DNA of 64,000 nucleotides from Ustulina deusta (Eukaryota > Ascomycota > Sordariomycetes > Xylariales > Xylariaceae). Positions 48,433 to 60,167 of this stretch are shown piece after piece. Location of the stretch: assembly GCA_023159155.1 (NCBI GenBank), contig JAJNNX010000001.1:3038001-3102000 (forward strand). The letters run 5' to 3'. Every line of letters starts with the position of its first letter. Position 1 is the first letter of the stretch. Made by a program: the position numbers and the translations under genes. Under the pieces are notes generated by a model that saw only the letters and a program-made list of their open reading frames with translations, searched no databases and was not told the DNA's origin.

Positions 48433-51400
48433 ATAGAGGTGTGTATGATTCAGGGGGTACAAGGGGAAAAGGGCGCTGGGAATCGTTGCATTGTCTCATG
48501 GGCGCAGGTTTACAGGACTACTCTTATGTGTTTCTCCTTTTGAGATGGCGTGGTGATCAGGCCTCGTTGCCAGGTACGATGGGTGGATCAGATATTTCTT
48601 ACATTGTCTGGGCATTTGGCTCTTGGTTTCGTTTTGGTTGGTGAAATAGGATATTGGAGAGCTAGGTATGAGCATCGCTAGCAACGAGATGTTTGTTGGT
48701 CACCCCAAAAACACTCGCGTAACTCTGCAGTAGAGATCCTATCGACTGCGACAGAATGTGGAGAAATACTTACTGAGGCTAGCACACTACATGGGCAACC
48801 CCTGTTGTGGGATTGTATGAATTAGCATGTGAGGAGAAGGCTCGTGATACTACTACCTAGTACCTCCTGTCGATCACCTGCTGTGTTGTGTGGTCACACT
48901 CCTCATGAACGAGCAAGTGTGTCGACTACGACGTCGGAGACGGGTTTAGTAAAGAAAAGAACATGCCCAGCCTACACGCATGTATGTGTGGCGTGTTGTA
49001 GTGCAGCGCAGTGCAGTCTTGGTGTGCGGATAGTAGATAGTACATATGCTGGTGGTGGGCAGGTAAACAGTTGCGTTTGGGCCGTGCCGGCTCATTTATG
49101 CCGTGGTTGCGTAACGGGTTCACAACATATGCTGATATTACTGCTGTGTAGTATGATTGGCGCTAATCTAATTTATAGGGTGGTGTAGATGGGATGAACG
49201 GTCCTTTCGCTTACCACAGTAGACAGGTAGGTGCATGCACACCTCGGCAGTACCTAAAAGGTTAAATGTTATCGGGTCGGGGTGTGGGTGGCATTTGTTA
49301 CTTTTACGGTACTGATAGCTGACCGGCTTGATATGATTCCCTACCGGTACCAGGATATGACCTTTCTGTGGTGGTTGATTGGATGTTGAAAGAAACTTGC
49401 CGCCTGAGCCTTTGCTCTGCATAATCAAAATATGTGCCATGGGTAGGTACTAAGTACAACACTAGGTAGTTGCCGAATACATATATGTTCTTGTCGGTCG
49501 GCAGTGGTTGTACCCAGGTTAGGTTAGACACTTACTTGATTACTTAATTATATGTATGTACCAATCCAACCTAGATAGCTTTCTCCACACATATTACTTA
49601 CTGATGACGGTCTGAGGAGTTGACATCACCACCTGTAGTAATTTGGATTCAAATTCTCATTCCTCTGGACAGCCATAATTCTGCACCGTGCAGGTCGCGC
49701 ATGCTCTCTTGGCGACAGAGCCAAACAATCGTCCACGTAGAAGCCGATACTTGGCGGAAATCGATCATACGCTACGGCAAGGCGTCCAAGGGGATGCCGA
49801 CGAGTTGGAGGGTTGCGGGGACGAAACGGATCACGACACCCCCTCTGAGTTGGAGTTGGGGAAAAGACGGGGTAAGCAGGCAAACAGGTAATCAGTCGTG
49901 ATCGGCCCAATACAAGAAATCCTCGCCTTGGGATACATGCGTCTACTGCAGCCAGGGGGCCATCAACATGCATATGGTGGAGGCCAAAGCTACATGCCTA
50001 CATACGTGCCTACACTACGGGATGTGCCTAATGTAGGTACCTCGTCGGTCCTGTGGGTGCATGGGACGAGTGCTGGCATTGGCTCTATCTACTAGTAGAT
50101 CTGCTGATGCCTACGTGGGGAAATGCCACACTGCCATCCGACAGTCCACTATAGTACGTACAGCAGCTTGTCTTGATCCCTATCGCTGGGAGACGAGGGG
50201 ATATGGGGAAGAACTCCACGTCACTGCTGTACCAGGAAACCCAATGCCAGTCCACGTGGGTGGGTGGTTACTGGACGAAGGACGCTGCTGGGCCAAAATG
50301 CTATGCTGGAGACTTGTGAAGGCATAAGATCGCTCGGCGCTTACTAACGTATAAGATACTGCTCCTAGGACTCGTGATGTTGGGATTTCATGTGGCACCA
50401 TCATTCACATATTGACGTGATAGGTATGTTTTTACAGATAATAAAGCGAGAGAGTCTCCCGCCAATAGCGGTCTGAACGGCCTCATCTCTTCGTCTTTAT
50501 TTTGATTACTGTGTGCCTGCATGCATATAGTGTGAAACAATACACACTGGGTTGGTATAAACTTGCGATCTACCCGCTGTCGATTATGAATTCTAGTCAT
50601 CTGCTGGTAACGCCCAGTCAGAAGGGAGCGAGCTTATTCCGACGACATGTGGCCCAACCGAACCAGAAAAAGTATAGCATATGAGTTTCCCTCTTGGGTG
50701 CTGAGCTCCGGGACAACCCAACGACACGCGGCGGCTCTGTTGACTGATGTATGGTATGTCGCGGCTTGGATGTTTGGTTGGCAATCGGAGGAATGCCCAA
50801 GGTAGCCGAATCGACATACACAGCTCGGTCTCATAATGTCATGGTACTTGAGGGGCTATATATAAGCGTCGTTGCTGATGATCTTCGCCTTATGTGTGTA
50901 GTCACATGGAAGTAGAACCCCCAATGACAACAACGTCTTGCTTCGAGACATGGAAATAGAGACATGATATTTGCTTCTCGGATAGTGTTCTGCTTACTTG
51001 CATTAGTACCCACTCCAGCTCTTGTTTCTTTCCTCTGGTTCGTGTAAAACCTGCTTCGCTCGTACGCGTGCGTGCACATTCTTTGATCATGGTTCTCTTC
51101 TTGATGCTGCCCAGACAATTCTTTTCCTGTTGACGAGTGTGTGATATGATAATATGTATTAAAGCCGTGACGCCACAACGCCAATTTCGCGGATGAGTCG
51201 CTACAGTGTGCTCAACTCCACAGGGACTGCGTGCCGCAGATGACACATTACAAAGCTGAGGAGGCTTATAAGCGGCTGGCTCATGCTTCTCATGATATTC
51301 TGAAGTCAGGCATATACGGACTCACAACGCAAACCTGACCTCAGCCGCGGAAAGTAAAGCAGCACTTAGTAGTGAACACCCGCTAGGTTCTGGCATATAT

Positions 51401-51860
51401 CATACAAGATCAAGACACCCTTTCCAGTTCCGGCGCCCTGGTTTACGTAAAAAAAATCCTAGACGATATTCAAGTCATGTTGCCGCCTATCGTCTGGGTC
51501 TTTTGTCACCCTCAGAGAAGATCGTCTTCGGTCACAAGTTGCCGTACGCAGCACATGGTCGAGGCGCAATACTAGAGACAACTCACAAGATACCATGTTC
51601 TTCCCTTCATGATGTCGATGATCTCCAGCATGCCGAGTATTTGTTCATTTATTAAGACGCGTTCTTGTTCGGTCTAGACCTCATTCTCCGAGTATTTTCT
51701 CTTCACGTTGCTTTCCACTGAATCGCGAGTCGATTCAGTCCTTCCTATACGATATCTCTCTGCTCTTTTGCTTTCCCGACTTTGCTCTTTTGCTTTGAAC
51801 TTGGTGTGAATACGGTATACATCCTGTCTATACTAAAGCCGGCGTTTCTTCTTCTTCAAC
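48433..51860. other. Long intergenic region
   Basis: About 3.4 kb with no supported gene. TACCTA/TAGGTA words recur (49220-49570, 50000-50040). The part from about 51640 is C/T-rich and is probably the leader of the GH64-like gene. Overlapping frames such as 49626-50327 and 50831-51246 show no recognisable domain. Confidence 0.5.
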
Positions 51861-53621
51861 ATGACGAACCCAACGACTCAGTTCGCCTTCAAGAACACCA
51901 CGAGCTCCTCGACAGTGTACGCGTACGTGACGGGCCAAGATATCAACAAGGACAATGCCTACGCCTTCTTACAGGCCGACGGCGTGACGTTGTATTACCC
52001 GGAATCGCCATCGCAGACACTGCAGCCCCTTGCCGTCGACTGTGCGATCCCGTTAGGTGCCCCGGGCACCACGAAAACCGTCACCATCCCCCAGCTAGCC
52101 GGCGGCCGCATCTGGTTCGTCGTTGGCGACAAGCTCACTTTCTACATTAACCCGGGCCCTGGGATTGTCGAGCCTTCTGTCACGAATACGGATGATGCTA
52201 ACTACAACCTCAATTGGGCGTTTTGCGAGTTCACCTGGTGAGTAGACTCCCTTCCTAGTGCCTATGCCATCGACTTGGAGGAGCGAGATAGAGGCTCGTC
52301 ATCGTCCCTTGTTCTGGCGGCTATATATGTGCTTCCCCCCCCCCCCCCCCCCCCAACAAGCACAGGCATCGCTGGCTAACACTGTTTCGTACAGTATGTA
52401 AACGACGTGCCTATCTCTCTCCCTAGGGCTCCCGGATCCCGCACCGGAGAACGAAATTCACTAACGGCCATAATCCAGACAACCAAGACCAGCTATTTGT
52501 CAACATCAGTTACGTCGACTTCGTATCTCTCCCCATCGCTCTCGAGCTCCTCAACACGTCCGGACAGACACAGGTTGTCCAGGGCCTCCCCACCAACGGC
52601 CTCGACCAGATCTGCGCCCAGTTGACGGCGCAGGGCGCCTCTGAGAATCCCGGGTGGGCGGAGCTGGTCATCAAGGGCCCCGATGGCAACAACTTGCGCG
52701 CGATGAGCCCAAATAGTGGGCGTATTGGTGAGTTGTCCTGTTTTCAGCATTGCCCCTGCCACGATGCCCTGGCATAGCAACTCGTTTCTGCATTCCAAGC
52801 AACGAATGTCCGAGGTTATTGCAGCACATCCTCCCCATTTCCCTCGCCCCCTAGACAGCTTCACGCCTCTTATCAGCCCTATCCAAGAGCAAACACCCAG
52901 ACTAACAAACCCGCCCATCCCCCCAGCCAACAGCGGCCTCTTCGACGGCTACTACCAATCCTACGTGGACACGGCGTGGGCCAAATACAGCGCCGCGGAC
53001 CTGAGCATCGACACGCAGGGGCAGTGGGGGGTGTTGACGGGCCGGGTGTGCGCCGCCTCGGGGCTCCTGAGCTTCGGCGACGACGTGGGGGCCTTCGCGA
53101 AGCCGTCGGCGACGGACATCTTCAGCTGCAGCACGGGGCCGTTCGGGAACTACCCGGCGGCGACGGTGGAGGAGATGGGGGCGATCGGGGCGCGGCTGGC
53201 GGCGGCGCTGAACCGGTCCACGCTCGTCTCCGACGCCAACCAGCCCGACGGCGCCCTCGAGGCCGACGGCGCCCTCAACTACTACCAGACCAACCCCACC
53301 AACCACTACGCCCGCATCGTCCACGGCGTCAACCTCGACGGCCGCGGCTACGCCTTCCCCTACGACGACGTCGTGCCCACCGGCGCCACCGGCCCCGACC
53401 AGGCCGGCACCGTCTACGACGGCTCGCCGCAGCTGCTCACCGTCACCGTCGGCGGGCCCGGGAGCGGCGGCAGCGGCGCCGGGAGGCGCGAGGACGGCAA
53501 GGATGGCGTTGGTGGGGGCGACGAGGAGAAGAAGAAGAAGGGGAAGAAGACGGGGTTGGATATTTCGGGCTTTTTCAAGAAGGTCATGGCTATGATTAAG
53601 GGGATTTTCCACCACAAGTGA
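51861..53621 (+). CDS. GH64-type beta-1,3-glucanase-like protein; first splice junction unresolved
   Basis: Exon 1 is 51861-52237. The middle exon ends at 52727 and the last is 52927-53621. The fold pieces are those of fungal GH64/laminaripentaose-type glucanases: FAFKNTTSSSTVYAYVTG, NYNLNWAFCEFTW, QLFVNISYVDFVSLPIALEL, then LFDGYYQSYVDTAW and a long beta-sandwich region ending in GRGYAFPYDDV. No signal peptide is visible; it starts MTNPTTQFAFKN. The tail is unusual: a Gly/Ser stretch, EEKKKKKGKK-type lysines and an amphipathic end (GFFKKVMAMIKGIFHHK). The intron 1 donor (GTGAGT at 52238) leaves phase 2, but no normal acceptor downstream joins the conserved frame (codons from HNPDNQDQLF, 52469 on) without a stop, so there is a non-standard join or a one-base discrepancy. 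The last exon is strikingly GC-rich. Confidence 0.8.
52335..52354 (+). repeat. Poly-C run of 20 in intron 1 of the GH64-like gene
   Basis: Twenty consecutive C lie in the region between exon 1 and the next conserved exon. Such runs are prone to length error in sequencing and to real slippage. Confidence 0.85.
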
Positions 53622-54689
53622 AAGCCGACGAAGACGCGGGGGGGTGAGGATGGTTGGGTGGGAACACTCACTCGTCTGGCTTGGTTGTTTTCGTCTGCTC
53701 GACCTCGCTGGTTGAGCAGGGAGGTTTTTCCCGCGAGATCGTCGCTTGGACTGCTACGCTCCTTTTTCTTACCATTTGAGGTTCTGGAGTTCGGGGAGAG
53801 CTGTTCTGTTTTTATTGGATATACCCATTCGTTTTGCCGTCCGTGGTTTCTTTTATACCTGGGATTTCTTCCCCTTTACCCCTGACTTCGTTTCTGTCAT
53901 TTTCTCGGCATCTTCCTGCATTATATATATATACCCCTGCCCATTTACCTTCGTTCGTTAACGAGAAGTCGCCCTCTGGAAGGGATCTCTGCATTCGTTG
54001 CTATCTGGAAGCGGCTTCCTGGTTGCCGCCCGCGTTCGTTCGTTTATATCACGAACCCTTGGAGGAGTTCATCGCATATATTTTACATTCGCTACGACCA
54101 TTTACCATTCGCTGTCGTCTTTACCTCGTGTGTAAAGATCACATACGACCCAACTTTGTATATAACTTACTTGTACTGTATATAGAAACTTGCATATTCG
54201 AACCTCGAGCATCGTCCCATCGTTACCTCCAAGACATGTGAAGACCGTACGAAGTTACGCTTACGTTTTTAGATCAATCATTACTGTAATATTTCGCATC
54301 GGGTCCCGCTGACTCAAGGTAATCGTCACCTTCACTATCCAAGTGCGTGGGATGCATCAACATAGATCTTGCCTCATCTTACGAGGAAGCGTCTATTTTC
54401 CGAGAGAAGGGAAGGTAGTTTGAATATTGTTAACTTCATTTGAACATACGAGGTGCAAATTTTGTATTAACTTATTATCGTTTACTCGGTCCTTTATTCA
54501 TTTACCCATTCATTCGCGTTCATTGTTGAGTTATTATATATCCCACACACCTGGAGCCAGTCTCCATGTTCCCATCCCGTTACATGAACAGAGTGCATTT
54601 CGGCAGACATGATGAAGGCCCTCTCATCCCCATGAACTAACCCAACACATCCGGTGTATACCCCCCTCCCCCCCTTCTGTATCTCGCCA
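53622..54689. other. Intergenic region between convergent GH64-like and rae1 genes
   Basis: 3' flanks of two convergent genes; T-rich and pyrimidine-rich, no supported gene. Confidence 0.5.
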
Positions 54690-56150
54690 TCAACGATTCC
54701 TTCTCCCTAATCCACCCAAGAGGCGGCCCGCCTTCGGCTTCGCATCCTCCTCCGTAACGGCATGCAGCATGATCTTGGTCTCGGTACGTGGAGTATTGCC
54801 CACACACCCCTGGCTCCAGTCGTAGCCGACGGCATAGGCGAAGAGGTTGCCGTCGCGATTGAACGACGTAGCGGTGATGGAGGGTGGGGGCGTCGGCGTA
54901 CTACTCGAGCCAGAGGTGTTAAGAGAGGAGACTGGAGGGTAGCTGGACAGCCGAGCGCGTGCGACGCGGTCCCAGAAGTAGAAGGTGCCGTCTGACCCAG
55001 CCGTCACGAACGTCGTCGCGTACAACGGGTGGAACTGCACGTCGTTGACGGCCCAGATATTGTTGATCTGATTCGTGCGGTTCTCGACGGTTTCGCGGTG
55101 GCAGCGAAATGTGAAGTTGACGGTCCTGTGGAAAGAGGAGGCCCGGATGTTAGGCCCCGGTCCGATAAGTTTGAGAGTGGAGAAGTAAATAAATGATAAT
55201 GTAAAGATAGCATGATGTTGTTGTTTCCCCCCCCACCCGAAAGAGTAATCACATTCACATGTGCATATACATGTGTAGATGGAATATCGAGTAAAGATGA
55301 CATCACAAACCTGGCTTCTTCTTCATCGACAGCGTTGACCCCACATCGGCCCTCAATACTGGTCGTAGCCCAGCCCTTCCCGTTCGGGAAGGCCGTGACG
55401 GTCTTGGTCTGGTGCTTGAGCGGCGACTTGACGGTCTTGAAGGGCGCGTCCGGCTTGGCGAGATTGCCGAGGTGAATATTGAGGTCAGCCGTGGCAACGA
55501 CGACAAGGTTTTTCTTTACATCCAACGAGTAGACGCGCTCGTCGAAAGACAGCGTGGCGGCCGCGTTGCCCGGTCGTTGGCGGATGTCCCAGAACTTGAT
55601 GGTCCTGTCCCACGACCCAGAGACGACCATCTGTCCGGTCATCCCCACGACGTCGGCGAAGCGGACGCCGCGCACTGGAGCGTCGTGCGAGCCGACGACT
55701 TGCTGCTGCGCCGTCGACACATCCATGATGTGGATTTTCTTGTCGGCTCCGCCTGCCACGATCGAGTTTCCATCCTTGGTTCATTCCCCGTTAGCCGGCG
55801 ATAGCGCATGGTCGTTCTGGGAGGGCAGGGTTGTGCACTTACCTAAGACACAATATTGGTTCGTTCCTGATCCGCGTTGAGGGCGAGGATAGCTGCAGGG
55901 TTAGGAAGAGATGGGCTTAATGACCTACCTGAGCCCAGTGACAGCTGAAGACGGGCGCTTCGGCGGTGAGGGCGGCCACGCCTCGCGCAGAGCCGGCCGA
56001 GCTGACGTCGTAGATACGCACCTTGCCGTCCCACGATGCCGCAGCCATGTGGTTGGCTGCGGGAGACCACGAGAGAGACTGGATGGTATCCTCGCCGTCC
56101 GACGGCACTGCGCGGTCGTTGGCTAAAGAGCCCTTGTGTGGAAAAGCCAT
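54690..56150 (-). CDS. rae1: mRNA export WD40 protein Rae1/Gle2
   Basis: Three exons (56150-55929, 55774-55311, 55125-54690) give 373 residues. WD-type repeats follow in order: LSWSPAANHMAAASWDGKVRIYDV, SIVAGGADKKIHIMDVSTAQ, VSGSWDRTIKFWDIRQ, VYSLDVKKNLVVVATADLNI-type, the Rae1-specific TTSIEGRCGVNAVDEEEAR (an intron follows EEAR), then FTFRCHR, NNIWAVNDVQFHP, FVTAGSDGTFYFWDR and FAYAVGYDWSQG. The GRCGVN and NDVQFHP pieces distinguish it from Bub3. Rae1 docks at the nuclear pore on Nup98-type repeats and works in mRNA export and the spindle checkpoint. The usual FG-like N-terminus is replaced by MAFPHKGSLANDRAVPSDGE. An in-frame ATG lies 10 codons upstream (56180), so the start is not certain. 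Confidence 0.9.
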
Positions 56151-56636
56151 CTTTCTTTGCTGCTGGGTTAGAGGACGCAAAGTTGGCGTCTCCAGGTAAG
56201 TAAGCAGGTAGCAATCGAGGTGAGATGGATAATGTGGGGGGCTTACAAGCGAGACTTCTGTGTTATGACTCTTCGGTGCAGGGGAGAGGTTGTCGTGGCA
56301 GCCTACACAGAGGTACCTTAGCTAGGTAGTGTTGCCTAGATATATATTGTAGCACCTAAGTACTTAGGTATAGCAAACACCACGGCAACATGTGAACCTC
56401 GCTGTTTATACGGTCTAGTGCCCTTCGATATTTTAAATGCGTGTTTACAAAACTGCCGGGTTTGATGGGTACCTCCTTAGTACCTGGGTAGATATTAAAA
56501 CTTCAACATGATGCAAGCCTAGGCAAGCCATCCTCTTTTACTGTGTTGTCGTGGAAACCCACTCACTGTCTCATGCGGACAACCTCGTTTAAATCTACCT
56601 AGGTCTACGAGATTCTTGTTCTTATTTGTGCACTCT
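56151..56636. other. Short intergenic region between rae1 and sas10
   Basis: Two same-strand genes flank it. Short TACCTAG/TACTTAGG words occur at 56310-56370 and 56470-56500. No gene. Confidence 0.5.
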
Positions 56637-58625
56637 CTACGAGAGCTTGGTAGACTTGATCAGGTTTGTCTTCAAACCACTCTTTTCTCCAGCGTAACCA
56701 CCCTTTCCTGGCCCACCCGAGTACACTGCCTTTTGACTCTTGAGTTTCTTGACCTTGCTTGCGTACGCTAGCTTCTTTTTAACTGTTGGAGGGGTCAGTA
56801 TTCGGACTTATTGAAGTACAATATGGTTCGGAGGCAATTTTTGAAGTAGGGGACACATGAAGAATAATGTGAAAGCACATACCTCTCGGATTTCGCACTT
56901 CCTTCTTCCTCTTAGGAGCCAGGCCTTTGTTAGCCTTAATGGTATAAGTAATCTCTCTACGACCGTCAGGCCCGACCTTGTCGACCGCGACGACACGATC
57001 AGCAGAGCCGGCGGCAGCAACGGCCTCTGCCCTGGCTACCTTCGCGTTCTTCCGCTTCGTAGAGGCTGCTGCAATCATGTCGTAGTATTCATTCCCCTCG
57101 TCTCGGATAGTCTTGGCCGCCTCGTGATCCTCATCATCGCTGCCCTCTCCGAGATCGGCGCCGATGTTTGATCCCTTTTTGCCACGCTTTTCAGCTTCGG
57201 CGTTGAGACGAGCCCATCTGTCCTTAAGACGCTCTCTGTATGGAATATCCATATCACCGCCAGCATCACGGCCTCCTGCTGCCCGGCGATTGGCCTTCTG
57301 CGCAATTTGTGCAGTGTAAAACCTGAGACTCTTCTTTCGTGCTGCCTTTTCAGCGGCTGCTTTGCTGTCGAGGTAGTCCTCCTCTCCGAAATCCGAGTTG
57401 CTGTCCTCTTCAGTGTCTTTGAGCGCAATCGTCTTCTTGGGGACCTTCTTCGGAGCGAGTAAGGAGTCGAGATCAGCCAGCGAATCTTCGATCGCCTTGG
57501 CCTTGCGTTCTGCTTTCGCCTTAGCCCTCTTGGCCTTATTAGTGTCTTTGGATTGTTTTGGCACCACTGTATCCTCATCAGGGATATCCTCGTCTTCTGG
57601 CGGTGATGGTAGTGTATCAGCCGGCTCTACGGACTTCAATGTCTTCATGTGCTCCACCTTTTTCCAGGCGTTACGGCATTCTAGAAGAGTACTCATGACT
57701 TCGTGTTCTCGCAGCTCGGATGGATCCAAAGTTTTTGCAGCGCCGTTGCCATCTCTAACCGGCGATGTCAATATGCCGAAGTACATGGCTAGGGTAGCTA
57801 CTAATGAGCCAAGGATTCGATCTGTTCGTATCGATGTCAGTGATGGCGACAGGGGTGCGAACAAGAGTGATGCGTACACTTCACAACAGCTAAACTCCCA
57901 GGGCTTTGGCCTTCGGCTTCCTTTTGGAGCTCCACTAGTCGAGGCTGAAGCTGTAGGAGCTCATCGGCAAGGAAGGGAAGCTCCGGGTAACGGGCTTGTA
58001 GTAACCGATTTCTCTCTTCTGTGCTCATATCCGGGGTGATTTCGACCCCCCCGAGCACTTCGGTAACAACCTCGTCCTGGTCCGCGTCTTCAGCTTCACC
58101 GGCTAACCATTCATCCTCGTTGAAAAAGTCGGCTTCGGACATCTTGGCTAGCTTCTTCTTTTGCAAGCGCAGAGCCTCCTTTTCCTCTTCCTCGGCGTCC
58201 ACCGTGGTTTCGATCTGATCGGCATCGTAGTAGTCCTTCCTCGACGAGCCCCAGTAACCATCGTCGTGCTCCTCCTCGCCTTGCCTTGGTTCAGCGTCTG
58301 AATCGTCGTCATTCTGTGTCTTTCCGGGTTTGCCTGACTTCCGTGATTGTCTATGCTGGGGTTTGTCGTCCTCCTCATCATCGGAGTCTTCAGAGTAGCC
58401 CAAAATCTCGTCGTCGTCGTCCTCTAACAATTCCTCGGCTTTTTGGCGCTTCGTCTTAGGTCCCTCATCAAATAGGATTTCGTCACCGTCCTCCTCGAAT
58501 TGGTCTTGGTCGTTCATAACATCTCGGTAACTGGATATTGGGCCGAGCTTGCTATCTTTAGGGTTATATTCTCGTGGGCCGGACCTGGTGGTCGTAGTCG
58601 CAGTCGCCTTCCGTTTCTTACCCAT
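56637..58625 (-). CDS. sas10: Small-subunit processome protein Sas10/Utp3
   Basis: Three exons (58625-57878, 57821-56883, 56782-56637) give 610 residues. The N-terminus is highly acidic with Asp/Glu runs (EDDDDEILGYSEDSDDEEDD). Then comes the Sas10/Utp3 helical core: PELPFLADELLQLQPRLVEL, and after the first intron KYRILGSLVATLAMYFGIL. The splice T|AT makes the Tyr and keeps the family frame. Middle parts are Lys/Glu-rich. The Sas10 C-terminal domain is clear: AEKRGKKGSNIGADLGEGSD, GRREITYTIKANKGLAPKRK, then KVRNPR-type VRNPR, followed after intron 2 by KKKLAYASKVKKLKSQKAVY and a GYAGEKSGLKTNLIKSTKLS end. It is an essential nucleolar factor for 18S rRNA maturation and is linked to silencing in yeast. 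It shares its promoter region with the divergent Tsc10-like gene. Confidence 0.92.
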
Positions 58626-58971
58626 GTTGTCGAAACGTGCGTAGGAGATAGTTCGTGGTTTATGCGTTGTGCGTTGTGCGTTGTGCGTTATTCCGCAAGC
58701 TGAGGCAGCGGGCTTTGGGGGTTCGGCGATTACAGCATCTGAACTTTTTTTCTACTCTTAAGAAATCTTATCGGGATTCTGGTTATCCCTGGGACCAATC
58801 CCCCACCGGGCCCCACCGGCCCCACCAACCCCACCTTGATTCCAACGGATCCATTTAAAGATCATCATCTATCTCAGGGTCGCTTGTATACTTTAACATG
58901 CCCTCCAGTTGGGCGGAACCAGAACTGTCCTAAAAACGACCCGCAGCAATCAAGACCAGGCCTCTTTTTGC
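58626..58971. promoter_or_regulatory. Divergent promoter of sas10 and tsc10 with heptamer repeat
   Basis: 346 bases between two divergent start codons. It holds three and a half tandem GCGTTGT heptamers at 58664-58689 and a CCCCACCGG-type short repeat at about 58800-58836. These could be regulatory or simple slippage products. Confidence 0.5.
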
Positions 58972-60167
58972 ATGGACCGCTTTTCGCAACCTGTGTGGAT
59001 TGCTATTTCTGCCAGTCTTATTGTGCTTCTGTCAGCCGTGGCGATGGGGGCAGCTTGGAGTAAGAACCAGATGCCCGTCGAGGGCAAAGTGAGGATCAAC
59101 CCTGCATCGATGAACGGTTGACGTGTGCCGTTGCTGACCTCGATTGTGCTCGCAGACGGTGCTGATCACGGGTGCATCTGAGGGCATGGGCCGCAGTGCT
59201 GCGCGACAGCTGGCCGAGAAAGGCGCCAACGTGATCCTCGTGTCGCGCTCCGCGAACAAGCTGGGGGAGGCCATGGCAGAAGCAAAGGTACGTGTGCCCT
59301 CGTCTGTCTACTACACGCAATTATGGCAATCGCCGCAACCCTAACTCCTGTCTCTTCGTGCTCCAGGCCGCCGCACGCAACCCGCAAACCCAACGATTCC
59401 ACTATATCACCGCAGATGTCTCCAAGCCCGACTACGCCAGTCCCCTTCTCGCCGAGGCAATCGCCTGGAACGACGGCAAGCCCCTTGATATCGTATGGTG
59501 CATCGCCGGCAAGTCCACGCCTAATTTCTGGGCCGAGGCCCCGCTGTCGCTGTCGCGGGAGCATATGGAGCTCAACTTCTGGGGCAGCGCCGAGATGGCC
59601 CACGCCGTGCTGCGTCTGTGGTGTGCGCCCGATGCGCCTGTGGTACCCGAGCCGAAGCACCTGGTATTCACGTCGTCCGTAGTCGCCTTCTTCCCCCTCA
59701 TCGGATACGGCACCTACACGCCCGCCAAGGCGGCATTGCGCGGACTCGCCGACACGCTGGTCCAAGAGCTTGAGATATACCCGCAGAAGGTGAAAGTCCA
59801 CATCGTCTATCCCGGCACCATCTCGAGCCCAGGCTTGGAGCGTGAGAACAAGTCGAAGCCCGAGATCACAACCATCCTCGAGGAGAGTGATCCGATCCAA
59901 ACCCCCGACGTTGTAGCCGCCGCCGCTATAACCGGCCTCGAGAAAGGCTATTACGCCATCACTGTTGCTTTTCTGGGAGATGTCCTTCGTTGGGGCTCCC
60001 TTGGTGGGTCGCCTCGCAACAACTGGGTCGTCGATACGTTCATGTCTTGGATCATTGCCGTGGTCTGGATCTTTGCTTTGCCAGATATCTACAGTAAAAT
60101 CAGGAAATACGCAAAAAAGAACGGTCACCCGATCAACTACCGGAGGAAGAACATGGATGAATCCTGA
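58972..60167 (+). CDS. tsc10: 3-ketodihydrosphingosine reductase (Tsc10/KDSR type SDR)
   Basis: Three exons (58972-59088, 59156-59287, 59367-60167) give 349 residues. An N-terminal membrane segment is seen at about 8-30 (WIAISASLIVLLSAVAMG). The SDR cofactor motif TGASEGMG is at 44-51, just after the first intron, with the catalytic Ser near 186-187 and YTPAK at 200-204. A C-terminal hydrophobic stretch (FMSWIIAVVWIFALPDIYS) and a basic tail close the protein, the layout of ER 3-ketodihydrosphingosine reductases that make dihydrosphingosine with NADPH in sphingolipid synthesis. GYGTYTPAKAALRGLADTL is close to that of fungal Tsc10. The chosen start is the ATG that gives the membrane anchor. 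It is divergent from sas10. Confidence 0.9.

Noticed and set aside
52902..53615. 237-codon minus frame opposite the GH64-like last exon
   Set aside because: Antisense shadow caused by extreme GC at third positions; its Val/Gly/Ala-rich product has no domain.
59166..60128. 320-codon minus frame opposite tsc10
   Set aside because: Antisense shadow; the plus strand has a complete SDR with all motifs.
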